A stretch of DNA of 48,516 nt, from assembly GCA_011959205.1 (NCBI GenBank), contig BLLV01000006.1, forward strand, positions 1-48,516, read 5' to 3'. The translations under genes were made by a program, and so were the position numbers. The notes beneath the pieces were generated by a model that worked only from the letters and a program-made list of their open reading frames with translations, ran no database searches and was not told where the DNA came from. The first letter of the stretch is position 1; each line of letters opens with the position of its first letter. This stretch comes from Bacteroidaceae bacterium (lineage in GTDB: Bacteria; Bacteroidota; Bacteroidia; Bacteroidales; Bacteroidaceae). Below, piece after piece: positions 17,516-26,616 of this stretch.

Positions 17516-18982
17516 ATGAAAAGACATATATTGATTAGCACAATTGCGATGGCATTGGCAGCCGGTTTCACTTCATGCGAAGATTTTTTGGACAAACAGC
17601 CTTTGGACAAAGTGAGTACTTCTACTTTTTGGCAAACGACGAAGGATGCCGATAAGGCGTTGACTGCTGTTTATGCCAGTTTCCGTAACGGAACTTTCTC
17701 GGCGGTTCCAGCCGGAGGTCCCTGTACCGAACAAGAATGTTTGTCGGACAACGCTGTTACCCGTGGTGCTCATTCGGCTATTCAGCAGGGAGGTATTAAT
17801 CCTTCTACAGGAGGTCTGTTGAATGATTTGTGGGATGACTCGTACAAGGGCATTGCCGCGGCCAATTATTTTTTGGACAATTTTGATAAGGTGAGGGATT
17901 TGTACTCGGAGGCCGATTTTAATAAATTGAAGGCGGAGGCACTCTTTATACGTACGTTTTACTATAATGAATTGGTGGTGCATTATGGTGCGGTACCTAT
18001 GATGTTGCATAGTGCCAAGTTGGGAGATGGCTTTGAGAAGTTGCCCCGTTCACCACGTGCCGAGGTGGTCAGCCAAATGTTGGATGATATTGATTTTGCC
18101 ATCGAATGGTTGCCTAATGTGGCTTATACTGATGGCCATGCGGTGAAAGGTTCGGCTGTGGTCTTAAAATGCCGTATTCTGTTGAATGACAGACGATATT
18201 CCGATGCAGCTAAGCTGGCAGGTGACTTTATTCACAACTCAGCCAATCCGTTTAAGTTGTCGGATGATTATGCGGGAATCTTCTTTGGTGGACAGATCAA
18301 CAATCCGGAAATCATGTTTTCCATTCAGTTTACCGCTCCTGACGATTTCCATGCGCTGGATCAGATGGTGGCTAGTCGTATGACAATCTTTCCCAGTTAT
18401 AATCTGCGTGCCGCCTACGAGGAGGGTGACCCCCGTATCAAGATGACCATGTACGAAGCAGGTGACCCCTGGGTAAGTAATGATAAGACCGGAAAATTTG
18501 AAGACGATGGCAATCGTGCCGAGGGATTGGTGCCTTTTACAGGAATGGCATTTAAGAAGTATGTGAATCCCACCATCATGGCACCCAAAGCTTCTACACT
18601 GAGTGACCAGCACATTGTGAAGATGCGTTATGCCGATTTGCTGCTGATGTATGCCGAAGCCATGTTCGAATGCGGACAGGGCGGTGATCCGAAGGCATTG
18701 GCCGCTTTAAATGCCGTGCGGCAGCGTCCGGGTGTGAATATGCCTCCCAAAACAGAGCTGACTCGTGAGAATATTCGCAATGAACGTCGGGTGGAGTTGG
18801 CGTACGAAGGAATTCGCTATTATGATATTATTCGTTGGGACATTGCCAAGGATGTAATTCCTACCGTGCAATATGACGAAAGTGGAAAAATGCGTAAGTT
18901 CGATGGTAACTTATGGCCTGTTCCGCAGAAACAGATGGATATCATGGGCGACATTTGGGAACAGAATGCTCCTTGGGATTAA
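17516..18982 (+). CDS. SusD-like surface glycan-binding lipoprotein 1
   Basis: SusD/RagB-family lipoprotein of 488 residues that caps the SusC barrel on the cell surface and binds glycan. The signal peptide ends in the lipobox AAGFTSC (lipidated Cys21), followed by EDFLDKQP, the usual SusD mature start. The helical TPR-like body contains the family pattern FIRTFYYNELVVHYGAVPMM, and the C-terminal half has NERRVELAYEGIRYYDIIRW. It sits 16 bp after susC 1 and is followed by a perfect hairpin, so the pair may be expressed at a different level from what follows. Confidence 0.95.
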   Translation: MKRHILISTIAMALAAGFTSCEDFLDKQPLDKVSTSTFWQTTKDADKALTAVYASFRNGTFSAVPAGGPCTEQECLSDNAVTRGAHSAIQQGGINPSTGGLLNDLWDDSYKGIAAANYFLDNFDKVRDLYSEADFNKLKAEALFIRTFYYNELVVHYGAVPMMLHSAKLGDGFEKLPRSPRAEVVSQMLDDIDFAIEWLPNVAYTDGHAVKGSAVVLKCRILLNDRRYSDAAKLAGDFIHNSANPFKLSDDYAGIFFGGQINNPEIMFSIQFTAPDDFHALDQMVASRMTIFPSYNLRAAYEEGDPRIKMTMYEAGDPWVSNDKTGKFEDDGNRAEGLVPFTGMAFKKYVNPTIMAPKASTLSDQHIVKMRYADLLLMYAEAMFECGQGGDPKALAALNAVRQRPGVNMPPKTELTRENIRNERRVELAYEGIRYYDIIRWDIAKDVIPTVQYDESGKMRKFDGNLWPVPQKQMDIMGDIWEQNAPWD

Positions 18983-19024
18983 TGAATAAATATGTTCAAA
19001 GATTAACTCCTTTTATATGTATAT

Positions 19025-19070
19025 CTATCTCCATAGCCTTTGGAGTTAATTCCAAAGGCTATGGAGATAG
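19025..19070. terminator. Perfect 20-bp hairpin after susD 1
   Basis: A perfect inverted repeat with 20-bp arms (19025-19044 and 19051-19070) and a 6-nt loop GTTAAT lies 42 bp after susD 1. No T run follows on the plus strand. It could be a terminator, an attenuator, or a 3' stabiliser that protects susCD mRNA from exonucleases. Confidence 0.7.
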
Positions 19071-19321
19071 AAAGTAATGGGTAGAAAAGCCTTAGGCATA
19101 TCGTATCTGAAGCATGGGTAATGCAGATGTGTTTTGTTAAGGGGATTGTTTGATGGAAAATAGGATAAAGAAGGTTTCTTTATTGTGAAGTAGGCTGTAC
19201 AATCGGATAATGGGACAATAATGATATTATTAGGTGTAATAATAAAACCTCGTTTCTGCGGTAGATGCTTACTTTGCCGATAAAATGATATGAATATTTT
19301 TTATAGTTAAAATTTAATAGT
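19071..19321. promoter_or_regulatory. Leader before the BACON lyase gene
   Basis: This AT-rich gap has no gene. TTACTTTG (19269-19276) is a one-mismatch -7 box 45 bp before the start codon. TTAAAATTTAATAG (19307-19320) repeats exactly the 14 bases before the PL8 gene (11999-12012). Confidence 0.4.
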
Positions 19322-20890
19322 ATGAATAAACTCGTGAAGAATGTTTTAGTGTCAGGCGCATTGGCTGCTGTGGGGCTTATGGGTTTGAATGCTTGCGAAT
19401 CGGATGAAGAAAAAGAGATCTATGACATGGTGGTCACTCCGGGAAGTTTTGACCAACTGTCTCCGGCTGGTGCCGACTATACGGTTTCTGTTGATATGTT
19501 TAAAGGTGGAAAATGGGTATATGATATCGCTTATGAAGGTACGGGCGTTACCGGATGGATTACAGAAAAGGCCAAGAGTCTCTATGATGTTACTTTTACG
19601 GTAGCACCTAATAAGGGATTTGCCCGTAAGGCGATTGTAACCTTTAAAGATAAGGAAGGAAAGGCGGAAAGTATGCAGTTAACTGTCGGTCAACAGGAAA
19701 CCAATGTACATGACTTGACTGTCAGTCTGAAAGAAATAGAAGTACCTTACGATGGGGGAGAACAGACGGTACAGATTACAGCTTCGGTCACAGTGGACTG
19801 GGAATGTACGGCTGTTGGTAAAGACGGAAAGACGGCAGACTGGATTACTGTAAAGAACAAGACGGCTGCCGGGGCAACGATAGCCTTTGCTGCCAATGAA
19901 GGAAAGCCACGTCAGGCAACCTTGTTGTTTACAGATAAAAATAAAAAAGCGAAAGAAATAGGGGTGCCGGTTGTTCAGGCGCAATATCGGGCTCCGGAGG
20001 AATCGGTTCCGGCAGGATATGTGCAGACCGGAAGCATGACTCCCGATAAAACATTATTGGGGAGTGAATGGAAAGCGGTGAATGATTACATGAAAAAGTA
20101 TGGTTGGGAATATACCGAACATCCTAATCAGCCGAAGAGTACCGATACGGGAGAAGATGTGGATGGTAAGCACATAGAAGTGGTTCAGGACCAAGTATTG
20201 GGGCAGCCGGTTTTCCGCTTCATGGTTCACAAGAACGAGCAGATGATCGATGGTGACCGTGGGGAAAAGAAGGACCGCCAGCGCAATGAGATGAAAACCC
20301 GTGTGGTGAGCAGCAACAAGGCACAATACAAGGATGTGAATGGAAACTATGACGAATGGCAAATCGTGGAATGGAAATTCAAGATTCCGGCAGGTTTCCA
20401 GCCTTCTACCTCCTTTACGCATATTTATCAGTTGAAAGGACATGATGGAAGTAATATCTCGGCGCCGATCATTACTCTTTCACTGCGCTCTAATGCTGAT
20501 GGAAGTAATCGTAGGGTACAGGTTATTCATAACGGTCGTAGCACCGCTACTCATCAAGGCACATTGGTGGATAATGTTCCGATGAGTGACTTTGAAGGAG
20601 AATGGATACAGGCGCGTACGGAATCACATTTCTGCCGGGACGGTTATTACGGAATCAAGCTGACCCGTATCAGCGACGGCAAGGTGCTGATGGATTATAC
20701 CAATAATCATATTGATATGTGGCGTGACAAGGGAACAACCAATGTCCGCAGCAAGCATGGCATCTATCGCAATGTGGGCAAGAATCCTTTTGGCTCCAAT
20801 ACATTGCTGAAGGATGAAGAACTCTATCTGACGGACTTCAAGGTATATGAAAAAAATTCAAATGATAACCCTCAGGCAGTAGATGACTGA
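19322..20890 (+). CDS. BACON-domain lipoprotein with jelly-roll lyase-like domain
   Basis: Predicted surface lipoprotein of 522 residues (lipobox GLNAC, Cys25). Two BACON domains, beta-sandwich modules common in Bacteroidetes glycan proteins, cover about residues 35-124 and 130-222. The C-terminal part (about 230-512) looks like a beta-jelly-roll polysaccharide lyase of the heparinase I, glucuronan lyase or alginate lyase type. It has DRQRNEMK (318-325), resembling the R-x-E strand motif, THIYQLKG (366-373), and SKHGIYRN (477-484) with a candidate catalytic Tyr. The family could not be fixed and the catalytic residues are guesses. Its position between two SusCD pairs suggests it is the surface endo-lyase that makes the first cuts. 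It could instead be a non-catalytic binding protein. Confidence 0.65.
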   Translation: MNKLVKNVLVSGALAAVGLMGLNACESDEEKEIYDMVVTPGSFDQLSPAGADYTVSVDMFKGGKWVYDIAYEGTGVTGWITEKAKSLYDVTFTVAPNKGFARKAIVTFKDKEGKAESMQLTVGQQETNVHDLTVSLKEIEVPYDGGEQTVQITASVTVDWECTAVGKDGKTADWITVKNKTAAGATIAFAANEGKPRQATLLFTDKNKKAKEIGVPVVQAQYRAPEESVPAGYVQTGSMTPDKTLLGSEWKAVNDYMKKYGWEYTEHPNQPKSTDTGEDVDGKHIEVVQDQVLGQPVFRFMVHKNEQMIDGDRGEKKDRQRNEMKTRVVSSNKAQYKDVNGNYDEWQIVEWKFKIPAGFQPSTSFTHIYQLKGHDGSNISAPIITLSLRSNADGSNRRVQVIHNGRSTATHQGTLVDNVPMSDFEGEWIQARTESHFCRDGYYGIKLTRISDGKVLMDYTNNHIDMWRDKGTTNVRSKHGIYRNVGKNPFGSNTLLKDEELYLTDFKVYEKNSNDNPQAVDD

Positions 20891-20911
20891 TGAGGAATGG
20901 AAATAATTTAT

Positions 20912-20919
20912 TATATTTG
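20912..20919 (+). promoter_or_regulatory. -7 box before susC 2
   Basis: TATATTTG fits TAnnTTTG exactly and lies 23 bp before the second susC start, inside a 52-bp gap. No matching -33 box was seen. Read-through from the BACON lyase gene is also possible. Confidence 0.4.
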
Positions 20920-20942
20920 TTAAACATTAAAATACTAAAATT

Positions 20943-23900
20943 ATGAGACAGAAGAATTGTTCTTGGGAATGGTGGCGGTTGTTCTTTTGCTGCTGTTTCC
21001 TGCTCCTTTGGGACATAGGTGTATATGCCCAGCAGACCTCGCAACTCAAAGGACAAGTGATTGATGCAGCGAACAATGAACCGTTGATCGGTGTGTCTAT
21101 TCAGGAAAAAGGCACCACTAACGGCGTGGTGACGGACATAGACGGAAACTTTGTTATTACGGTTTCGCCTAAAGCAGCGTTGGTATTTTCGTATATCGGC
21201 TATGAAACTTTGGAACGGAAAGCTTCCGAATGCCATGGAATCATTAAATTGAAAGAAGACAGCCAGACCTTGCAGGAAGTGGTTGTGGTAGGATATGGAA
21301 TGCAGAAGAAAGTAAATCTTTCCGGATCAGTATCGGCTATCGAAGGAGACAAAATCGCTGCCAAGCCTTCTTCGGATGTACTCTCTGCCTTGCAGGGAGA
21401 ATTGCCCGGAGTAACGGTGTTGCGTAGTGGAGGACAGCCGGGAAGCGAGACATCCGGTATGCGTATCCGTGGCTTCTCGTCAGTCAACAGTACTTCGACT
21501 TTGGTCTTGATTGATGGCGTGGAGGGGGATCTTACCTTGGTGAACCCCAATGATATTGCTTCTATCTCCGTATTGAAAGATGCTGCTTCCTGTGCCATCT
21601 ATGGTGCACGTGCTGCTGCCGGTGTTGTATTGGTGACAACGAAGGCGGGGACGGAAGGAAAGCCAAAAATTTCGTATAACGGAAGTTTTACTTTCCATAC
21701 GCCGGGCAATATGCCCAAACGTCTTCCGGCATGGGAGGAACAGGCTTTCATAGACCAAAGCCGTCTGAACTATGATGGCAAGAGGGAATGGACGGAAGAG
21801 AAAGCATCTTGGGTGGGTAACCCGAACTTTAATACCCGCCCGTTGAGCAACGGACGTTGGGATTATTTCGATGCCATCAACTGGGTGGAAGAAGGTACCA
21901 GAGACTTTACCACACAACAGAATCATTCTTTGTCGGTGAGTGGTGGAAACAAAACAACCAATTATATGTTTTCGGCTAGTTATTATACAAAGAACGCTTG
22001 CTGAAGTATGGTCCCGATAGTAATGAACGCTATAATCTTCATGCCAAGGTGAAGACTGAATTTAACAAGTATCTTGATTTCTCGTTGAATACGCAATATC
22101 AGAGCAGAAACATCGAAGCACCCTCATACGGTGCGGGAGGTATTTTCAATTCGCTCTTCTCCACACGAGGCCGTCAGTCTGTGTATGTGCCCGAAGGCGA
22201 TGAAAGTGGAAGCATCTATAATGGAGACCTGCAGGGAAATCCCATTGATATCATGAAGAATGGAGGTATCAGAGAGAGAAAGTTGGAAAACTACATTGGG
22301 AAAGCAACATTGGGCATCAAAGATGTGGTGAAGAATCTGCGTATTGATTTAAGTGCGTCTCGTCGTGCCGGTTATTATGCCGAAGTGACGGAGAAGCATC
22401 ATTTGGAATGGAGAACCCGTGACGGAAAGACCATCCGTAACCAGGTAAACAATCCGGACGAGCTCTACAAACGTAGATATTCCAATTACCATGACTTGTT
22501 GGAGGCTACGGCGAATTATACGTTTGATTTGAATGGAAAACACAACTTCAGCGTGCTTGTCGGAAGTACTTATGAAAATTATCGTCAGGATCAGATTGAA
22601 GCTACGGCTAAATCCTTGAACTCGGATGATTTTTTCTCTTTCAACGGTTATGATTCGTCGATTGCGACAAATACCGAACTTTCCGACAAGATTGATCCGT
22701 GGTCTATGATGTCTTACTTCGGTCGTGTCAATTATAATTATCGTGAACGTTATTTGTTTGAGGCCAATATTCGTTATGACGGAAGTTCCCGTCTGGCACC
22801 CGGAAAACGCTGGAAAGCATTTCCTTCTGTTTCGGCCGCTTGGCGTGTCAATGAGGAGAAATGGTTCAAGGCTGATTTCATCAGCCAGCTGAAACTACGT
22901 GCATCATGGGGTGAGTTGGGAAATGGTGCGGTATTGGGCTTGTATGACTATATGCCGCTCATCAAGAGAGAAGACTATATGGGTGAAGGGGCCTATTTTC
23001 AAGAAGAACTGGCTTCTACTGATAAAACATGGGAGGTTGTTTCTACCACCAACATCGGTATGGATTTTGGATTGTTCAACAATCGTTTGTCCGGTAGTTT
23101 TGAGTATTATTGGAAAGTGAATGACAACATGTTGGCCAGCCCGCAGGTGCCTCATCAGATCGGTATCAAGGTGCCTAACCTGAATATTGGAAAACTGAAG
23201 ACATGGGGGTGGGACCTGAATGTGACTTGGAAAGATAGAATCAAGGACTTCAACTATCAGATCGGTTTCAATATTTCGGATAGTAAAAACGAACTGGTGG
23301 AATACAATGGCGTCAGTGTGGTGAAAGCAGGTATTGTGCAGCATCTTCAGGGATATGAGCTGAATACTATCTGGGGATACAAGACGGACGGTTATTGGAG
23401 CAGCCGTGAGGAATATTTGCAGTATAAGAAAGATAATCCGGGGTACAAGTCGTTTAATGATGGAAAAGTAAATGGTGGTGATATAAGATATGTGGCACAA
23501 GGTAAGGCCGACCACGAGATCGGTGTGGGCAGTGGCACGTTGGGTGATACCGGCGACTTGGTTTACTTGGGCAACACAGACCCTCGCTACCTGTATGGCT
23601 TGAACTTGTCCGCACAATGGCGTGGTTTCGATATCTCTGTCATGTTCCAGGGTGTGGGCAAGCGTAAAGCGATGGTTCAGTTTGGTGCCATTGCTCCGCT
23701 TTCGGGCACGGGAAGTATGCCGTGGACCATTCATCGTGATTACTGGACGGAAGATAACCAGGATGCTTACTGGCCTCGCCTGTGTAACTATGCCAACAAC
23801 GATTTCAATTTCAAGACTTCGGATAAGTGGATACAGAATGCTGCCTATATCCGTTTGAAGAATGTCACTGTGGGCTATACATTGCCCATACCGAAAAAGT

Positions 23901-24064
23901 TTGTGGAACGCGTGAGGGTGTATGTGACCGGTGAGGATATTTGGGAGCATACCAAGATGCTGTCGGTATTCGATCCTGAACAAGACAATGGCAAGGATGG
24001 TATCAACCGGAGTTTCTATCCGTTCTTCCGCAGTTGGACTGTCGGACTTAATGTTTCATTCTAA
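20943..24064 (+). pseudogene. SusC-like transporter 2, broken by a frameshift
   Basis: Two abutting frames together encode a full SusC protein of about 1040 residues, but not as one frame. The first runs from 20943 to a stop at 22002-22004: signal peptide, regulatory-like domain (LKGQVIDAANNEPLIGVSI), VVVVGYGMQKK junction, plug and the first barrel strand SASYYTKN. The second is open from about 21998 and continues LLKYGPDSNERYNL through the rest of the barrel to an aromatic end (GLNVSF). Loss of one base at about 21996-21997 (for example G from an original GGC codon) explains the break. If real, the product is a plug fragment without a barrel, so SusD 2 lacks its partner. No homopolymer is present that would suggest slippage. 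An assembly or sequencing error is a real alternative. Confidence 0.85.
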
Positions 24065-24079
24065 AACAACTGATTGACC

Positions 24080-25738
24080 ATGAAAAAAATAGTTTCATTT
24101 TTTATAACCGCCGCATTGATGATGTCGGGCTGTACGCTGGACAGGGAACCTGAAACCACGCTGGCGGACAATAACTTCTGGAAGTCGGAAACCGACCTCC
24201 GGGGAGCTTGTAATAAGATGTATAAGGATTTGCCGGGTTTTGTGAACGATTTCCGTTCGGATGAATTGAGAGACAAGAGCCAAAATGGAATTTCCAGTGG
24301 AAACCGTAGTGTTTCCGGTACTTCTGATGACTGGACGGATCCTTATAACCGTATCGGGGTTTGCAATAACATTATTATAAAATCGGAAAACGCGCAGGTG
24401 GAGACGGGGCGCAGAAATCGCTGGGTGGCTGAGGCTTATTTCTTCCGTGCTTATAATTATTTTGAGTTGGTGAAGAAGTATGGCGATGTTCCTTTGATTC
24501 TGAAAGTGTTCAACAGCACGTCGGATGCCGATGTGGTTCGTGCTCGTGATCCTAGGGAAACGGTTATCCAGCAGTGTTACGATGATTTGGAGTTTGCTTT
24601 GGAATGGTTGCCCGATATTGATGATTCCGAGTTGAAGAATGATTGGGGCAGGGTGTCGAAGTCGGCTGCATTGGGCTTGCTGGTTCGTATCGGCTTATAT
24701 GAGGGTACTCATAAGAAATATCACCATACACCGGATGGCAATTATATGGACCATCTGGATAAGGCAATAGGGGCAGCCGAACAGTTGATAAACAGCGGTA
24801 GCCATGACCTTTATCCGGACTTTAACGGATTGTTTCTGCACGATGGTGAAGGACGCCGAAATAAGGAGAATGTGTTTGTAAAGATCTATGGACCTGCAGG
24901 TACTATTAATCACAAGCATTCTCGCCAATTGGAAAGTACAATTACACTGACTCGGAACATGGTGGACAATTTTTTGTACACTGATGGATTGCCTCGTGAA
25001 AAATCACCTCTACGGATACATCCCGAAAGTTCGTATGCTGATATGTTGAAGAATCGCGATCCACGTTTGGCTATGACTGTATTTACTCCAGGTGAAGAAG
25101 CTTATAAAGGAAGTTATGTACCTTTTGTGACCACCAATCAGAATCATGCTTTTGGTTATGCTATCAAGAAGGGATACATCGGTTCTGAATACTCCAGCGA
25201 TGGAACAAATGACAAGATGATTATCCGTTATGCCGAAGTCTTGATTTCGTATGCCGAATTGCTTTATGAGAAGAATGGAAGCATTACGGACGACCAATTG
25301 GACGCTACTATTAATAAGGTAAGAGAAAGAGCCGGTTTCAATGTCAGGCTGACCAACGCCTTTGTTACTGCGAACGGTTTGGACATGCTCGATGAAATCC
25401 GTCGCGAACGTATGGTGGAATTTATAGACGAAAATCTGCACTATGATGATATCATCCGTTGGAAAACAGCTGAAGAAGTTTTGCCGAAGGCAATTCTGGG
25501 ATTGATTTATTGTTCTGATGAAACAACGGCGAACTACGATGAACTGAAGAATAACCTGACTGCTGAGGATGGAACTTATAAAGGAGTGAAAGTGTATGAC
25601 CAAGGTTTTATTTATGTGTTGGAAGAAGCTGAATCGCGTAGCTTTGATCCTGAACGTGATTATTTATATCCGGTGCCGACACATGAAATCAGTACGTCTG
25701 GTGGAAATATAAAACAAAATCCGAAATGGGGTAATTAA
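24080..25738 (+). CDS. SusD-like surface glycan-binding lipoprotein 2
   Basis: SusD/RagB-family lipoprotein of 552 residues, with lipobox LMMSGC (Cys18) and mature start TLDREPETTLADNNFW. The helical core has YFFRAYNYFELVKKYGDVPLI and the C-terminal signature RRERMVEFIDENLHYDDIIRW. I chose the ATG at 24080 over an in-frame TTG two codons earlier because it starts directly on the MKKIV signal peptide. It follows the second susC by 15 bp. The gene itself is intact although its SusC partner is frameshifted. Confidence 0.93.
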   Translation: MKKIVSFFITAALMMSGCTLDREPETTLADNNFWKSETDLRGACNKMYKDLPGFVNDFRSDELRDKSQNGISSGNRSVSGTSDDWTDPYNRIGVCNNIIIKSENAQVETGRRNRWVAEAYFFRAYNYFELVKKYGDVPLILKVFNSTSDADVVRARDPRETVIQQCYDDLEFALEWLPDIDDSELKNDWGRVSKSAALGLLVRIGLYEGTHKKYHHTPDGNYMDHLDKAIGAAEQLINSGSHDLYPDFNGLFLHDGEGRRNKENVFVKIYGPAGTINHKHSRQLESTITLTRNMVDNFLYTDGLPREKSPLRIHPESSYADMLKNRDPRLAMTVFTPGEEAYKGSYVPFVTTNQNHAFGYAIKKGYIGSEYSSDGTNDKMIIRYAEVLISYAELLYEKNGSITDDQLDATINKVRERAGFNVRLTNAFVTANGLDMLDEIRRERMVEFIDENLHYDDIIRWKTAEEVLPKAILGLIYCSDETTANYDELKNNLTAEDGTYKGVKVYDQGFIYVLEEAESRSFDPERDYLYPVPTHEISTSGGNIKQNPKWGN

Positions 25739-25752
25739 TTTAAAAAAGGGAA

Positions 25753-26310
25753 ATGATGAAAAGAAATATATTAATCTTGTTAGTGATGGTTTGTGTATCT
25801 TCTTTGTTCACAAGCTGTAGTGATGATGAGTGGGGTAACAATAATCCGGAAATGGAGCATATTTACTATTATGGATTGGGAAATGTGAAGTTTCCGGGTG
25901 GCAATGAATTAGTTTATAATGTCAATCAAGGAGAAACATTGGCTGTTCCCACTTATTTTTGGAGTGTGTTTACACGTCCTTATAGTCCGGTAGTGGCTTA
26001 TTACACTTCTTCGGCAGAGGGGTTGGAATGCGGTAAGGATTATCAGGTGGTAGACGCTCAAGGGAATGTGCTGGCACCTGATACCAATGAAGGAGGTTAT
26101 AGCATGGTGTGGAAGAACGCTGTGAAGGGCAGTCAGAATGTATACATCAAGGCATTATCTGGAAAAAAAGGGCGTATTCGCGTGCTGACTTTTGATCCGG
26201 CTAAGAAAATGGATGTGACAGATGTCGAAAGTACAGTCATTGTACGTACGAATGAGTACGAAGTACGTGCGTTCAGTGAAAATTATTATGTGACAGTGAA
26301 CATCAAATAG
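25753..26310 (+). CDS. Small surface lipoprotein, possible glycan-binding protein
   Basis: Lipoprotein of 185 residues (lipobox LFTSC, Cys22, followed by SDDEW, an acidic stretch typical of surface-exported Bacteroides lipoproteins). The mature part looks all-beta, with no motif that I recognise. It starts 15 bp after susD 2 and ends just before a terminator, so it is the last gene of that operon. Genes in this position often encode surface glycan-binding proteins that assist SusCD, and that is the working guess here. A start one codon later (25756) is equally possible. Confidence 0.7.
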   Translation: MMKRNILILLVMVCVSSLFTSCSDDEWGNNNPEMEHIYYYGLGNVKFPGGNELVYNVNQGETLAVPTYFWSVFTRPYSPVVAYYTSSAEGLECGKDYQVVDAQGNVLAPDTNEGGYSMVWKNAVKGSQNVYIKALSGKKGRIRVLTFDPAKKMDVTDVESTVIVRTNEYEVRAFSENYYVTVNIK

Positions 26311-26323
26311 CCTTTAATGGAAA

Positions 26324-26400
26324 AGCCTGTTGAAATTTTCTTCAGAAAGAATGTTCAAAAGAGTGCTGAACAAAATTTGAACAGGCTAAGTTTTTATTTT
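26324..26400 (+). terminator. Terminator of SusCD 2 operon
   Basis: Arms AGCCTGTTGAAATTTT (26324-26339) and AAAATTTGAACAGGCT (26372-26387) pair over 16 positions with one mismatch. A second short stem (TTCAG/CTGAA) lies inside the loop, and a T-rich tract follows (26390-26400). This is a good intrinsic terminator. Confidence 0.8.
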
Positions 26401-26551
26401 TAGTTGAACTTTTTGCTCCCTCCCAAAGTTTTGCAAAACTCTAGTGTAGGTGGTTCGGGGGCGGGTTTATTGGGGGGGAGAATGCCAAGTGGCGGTTTCT
26501 CCTCCTTTTTTATTTTGATACAGAACATATAGAGAATGGAATATTTTTGGC
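26401..26551. other. Non-coding spacer with palindrome and G-rich tract
   Basis: This spacer lies between a terminator and the next promoter. It holds a 14-bp perfect palindrome AGTTTTGCAAAACT (26427-26440) and a purine-rich stretch with a run of seven G (about 26474-26480). The short minus-strand frame across it is low-complexity and Pro-rich and is not supported as a gene. Confidence 0.4.
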
Positions 26552-26581
26552 AGTTCATGATCATGAACTCCTTTATCTTTG
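26546..26581 (+). promoter_or_regulatory. Promoter with an 18-bp palindromic operator candidate
   Basis: TATCTTTG (26574-26581) is an exact -7 box 35 bp before the GH105 start, and TTTG (26546-26549) lies 24 bp upstream of it, a little far for a -33 box. Between them sits the perfect palindrome AGTTCATGATCATGAACT (26552-26569). A dimeric regulator bound there would block or alter RNA polymerase access. Confidence 0.55.
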
Positions 26582-26616
26582 TGGTCAAACAAGTATAAAC
26601 TTAAAAGACAGATCAC

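Noticed and set aside
21990-22005. Programmed or slippage frameshift (phase variation) in SusC 2
   Set aside because: There is no homopolymer, slippery heptamer or short tandem repeat at the break, so a simple mutation or sequence error is more likely.
22904-23983. 359-residue minus-strand frame
   Set aside because: It is antisense to the SusC 2 barrel. Low-complexity composition and no family motif mark it as a shadow.
26400-26588. 62-residue minus-strand frame
   Set aside because: It overlaps the terminator tail, promoter and palindrome, is Pro/Lys-rich with no domain, and has no plausible start context.
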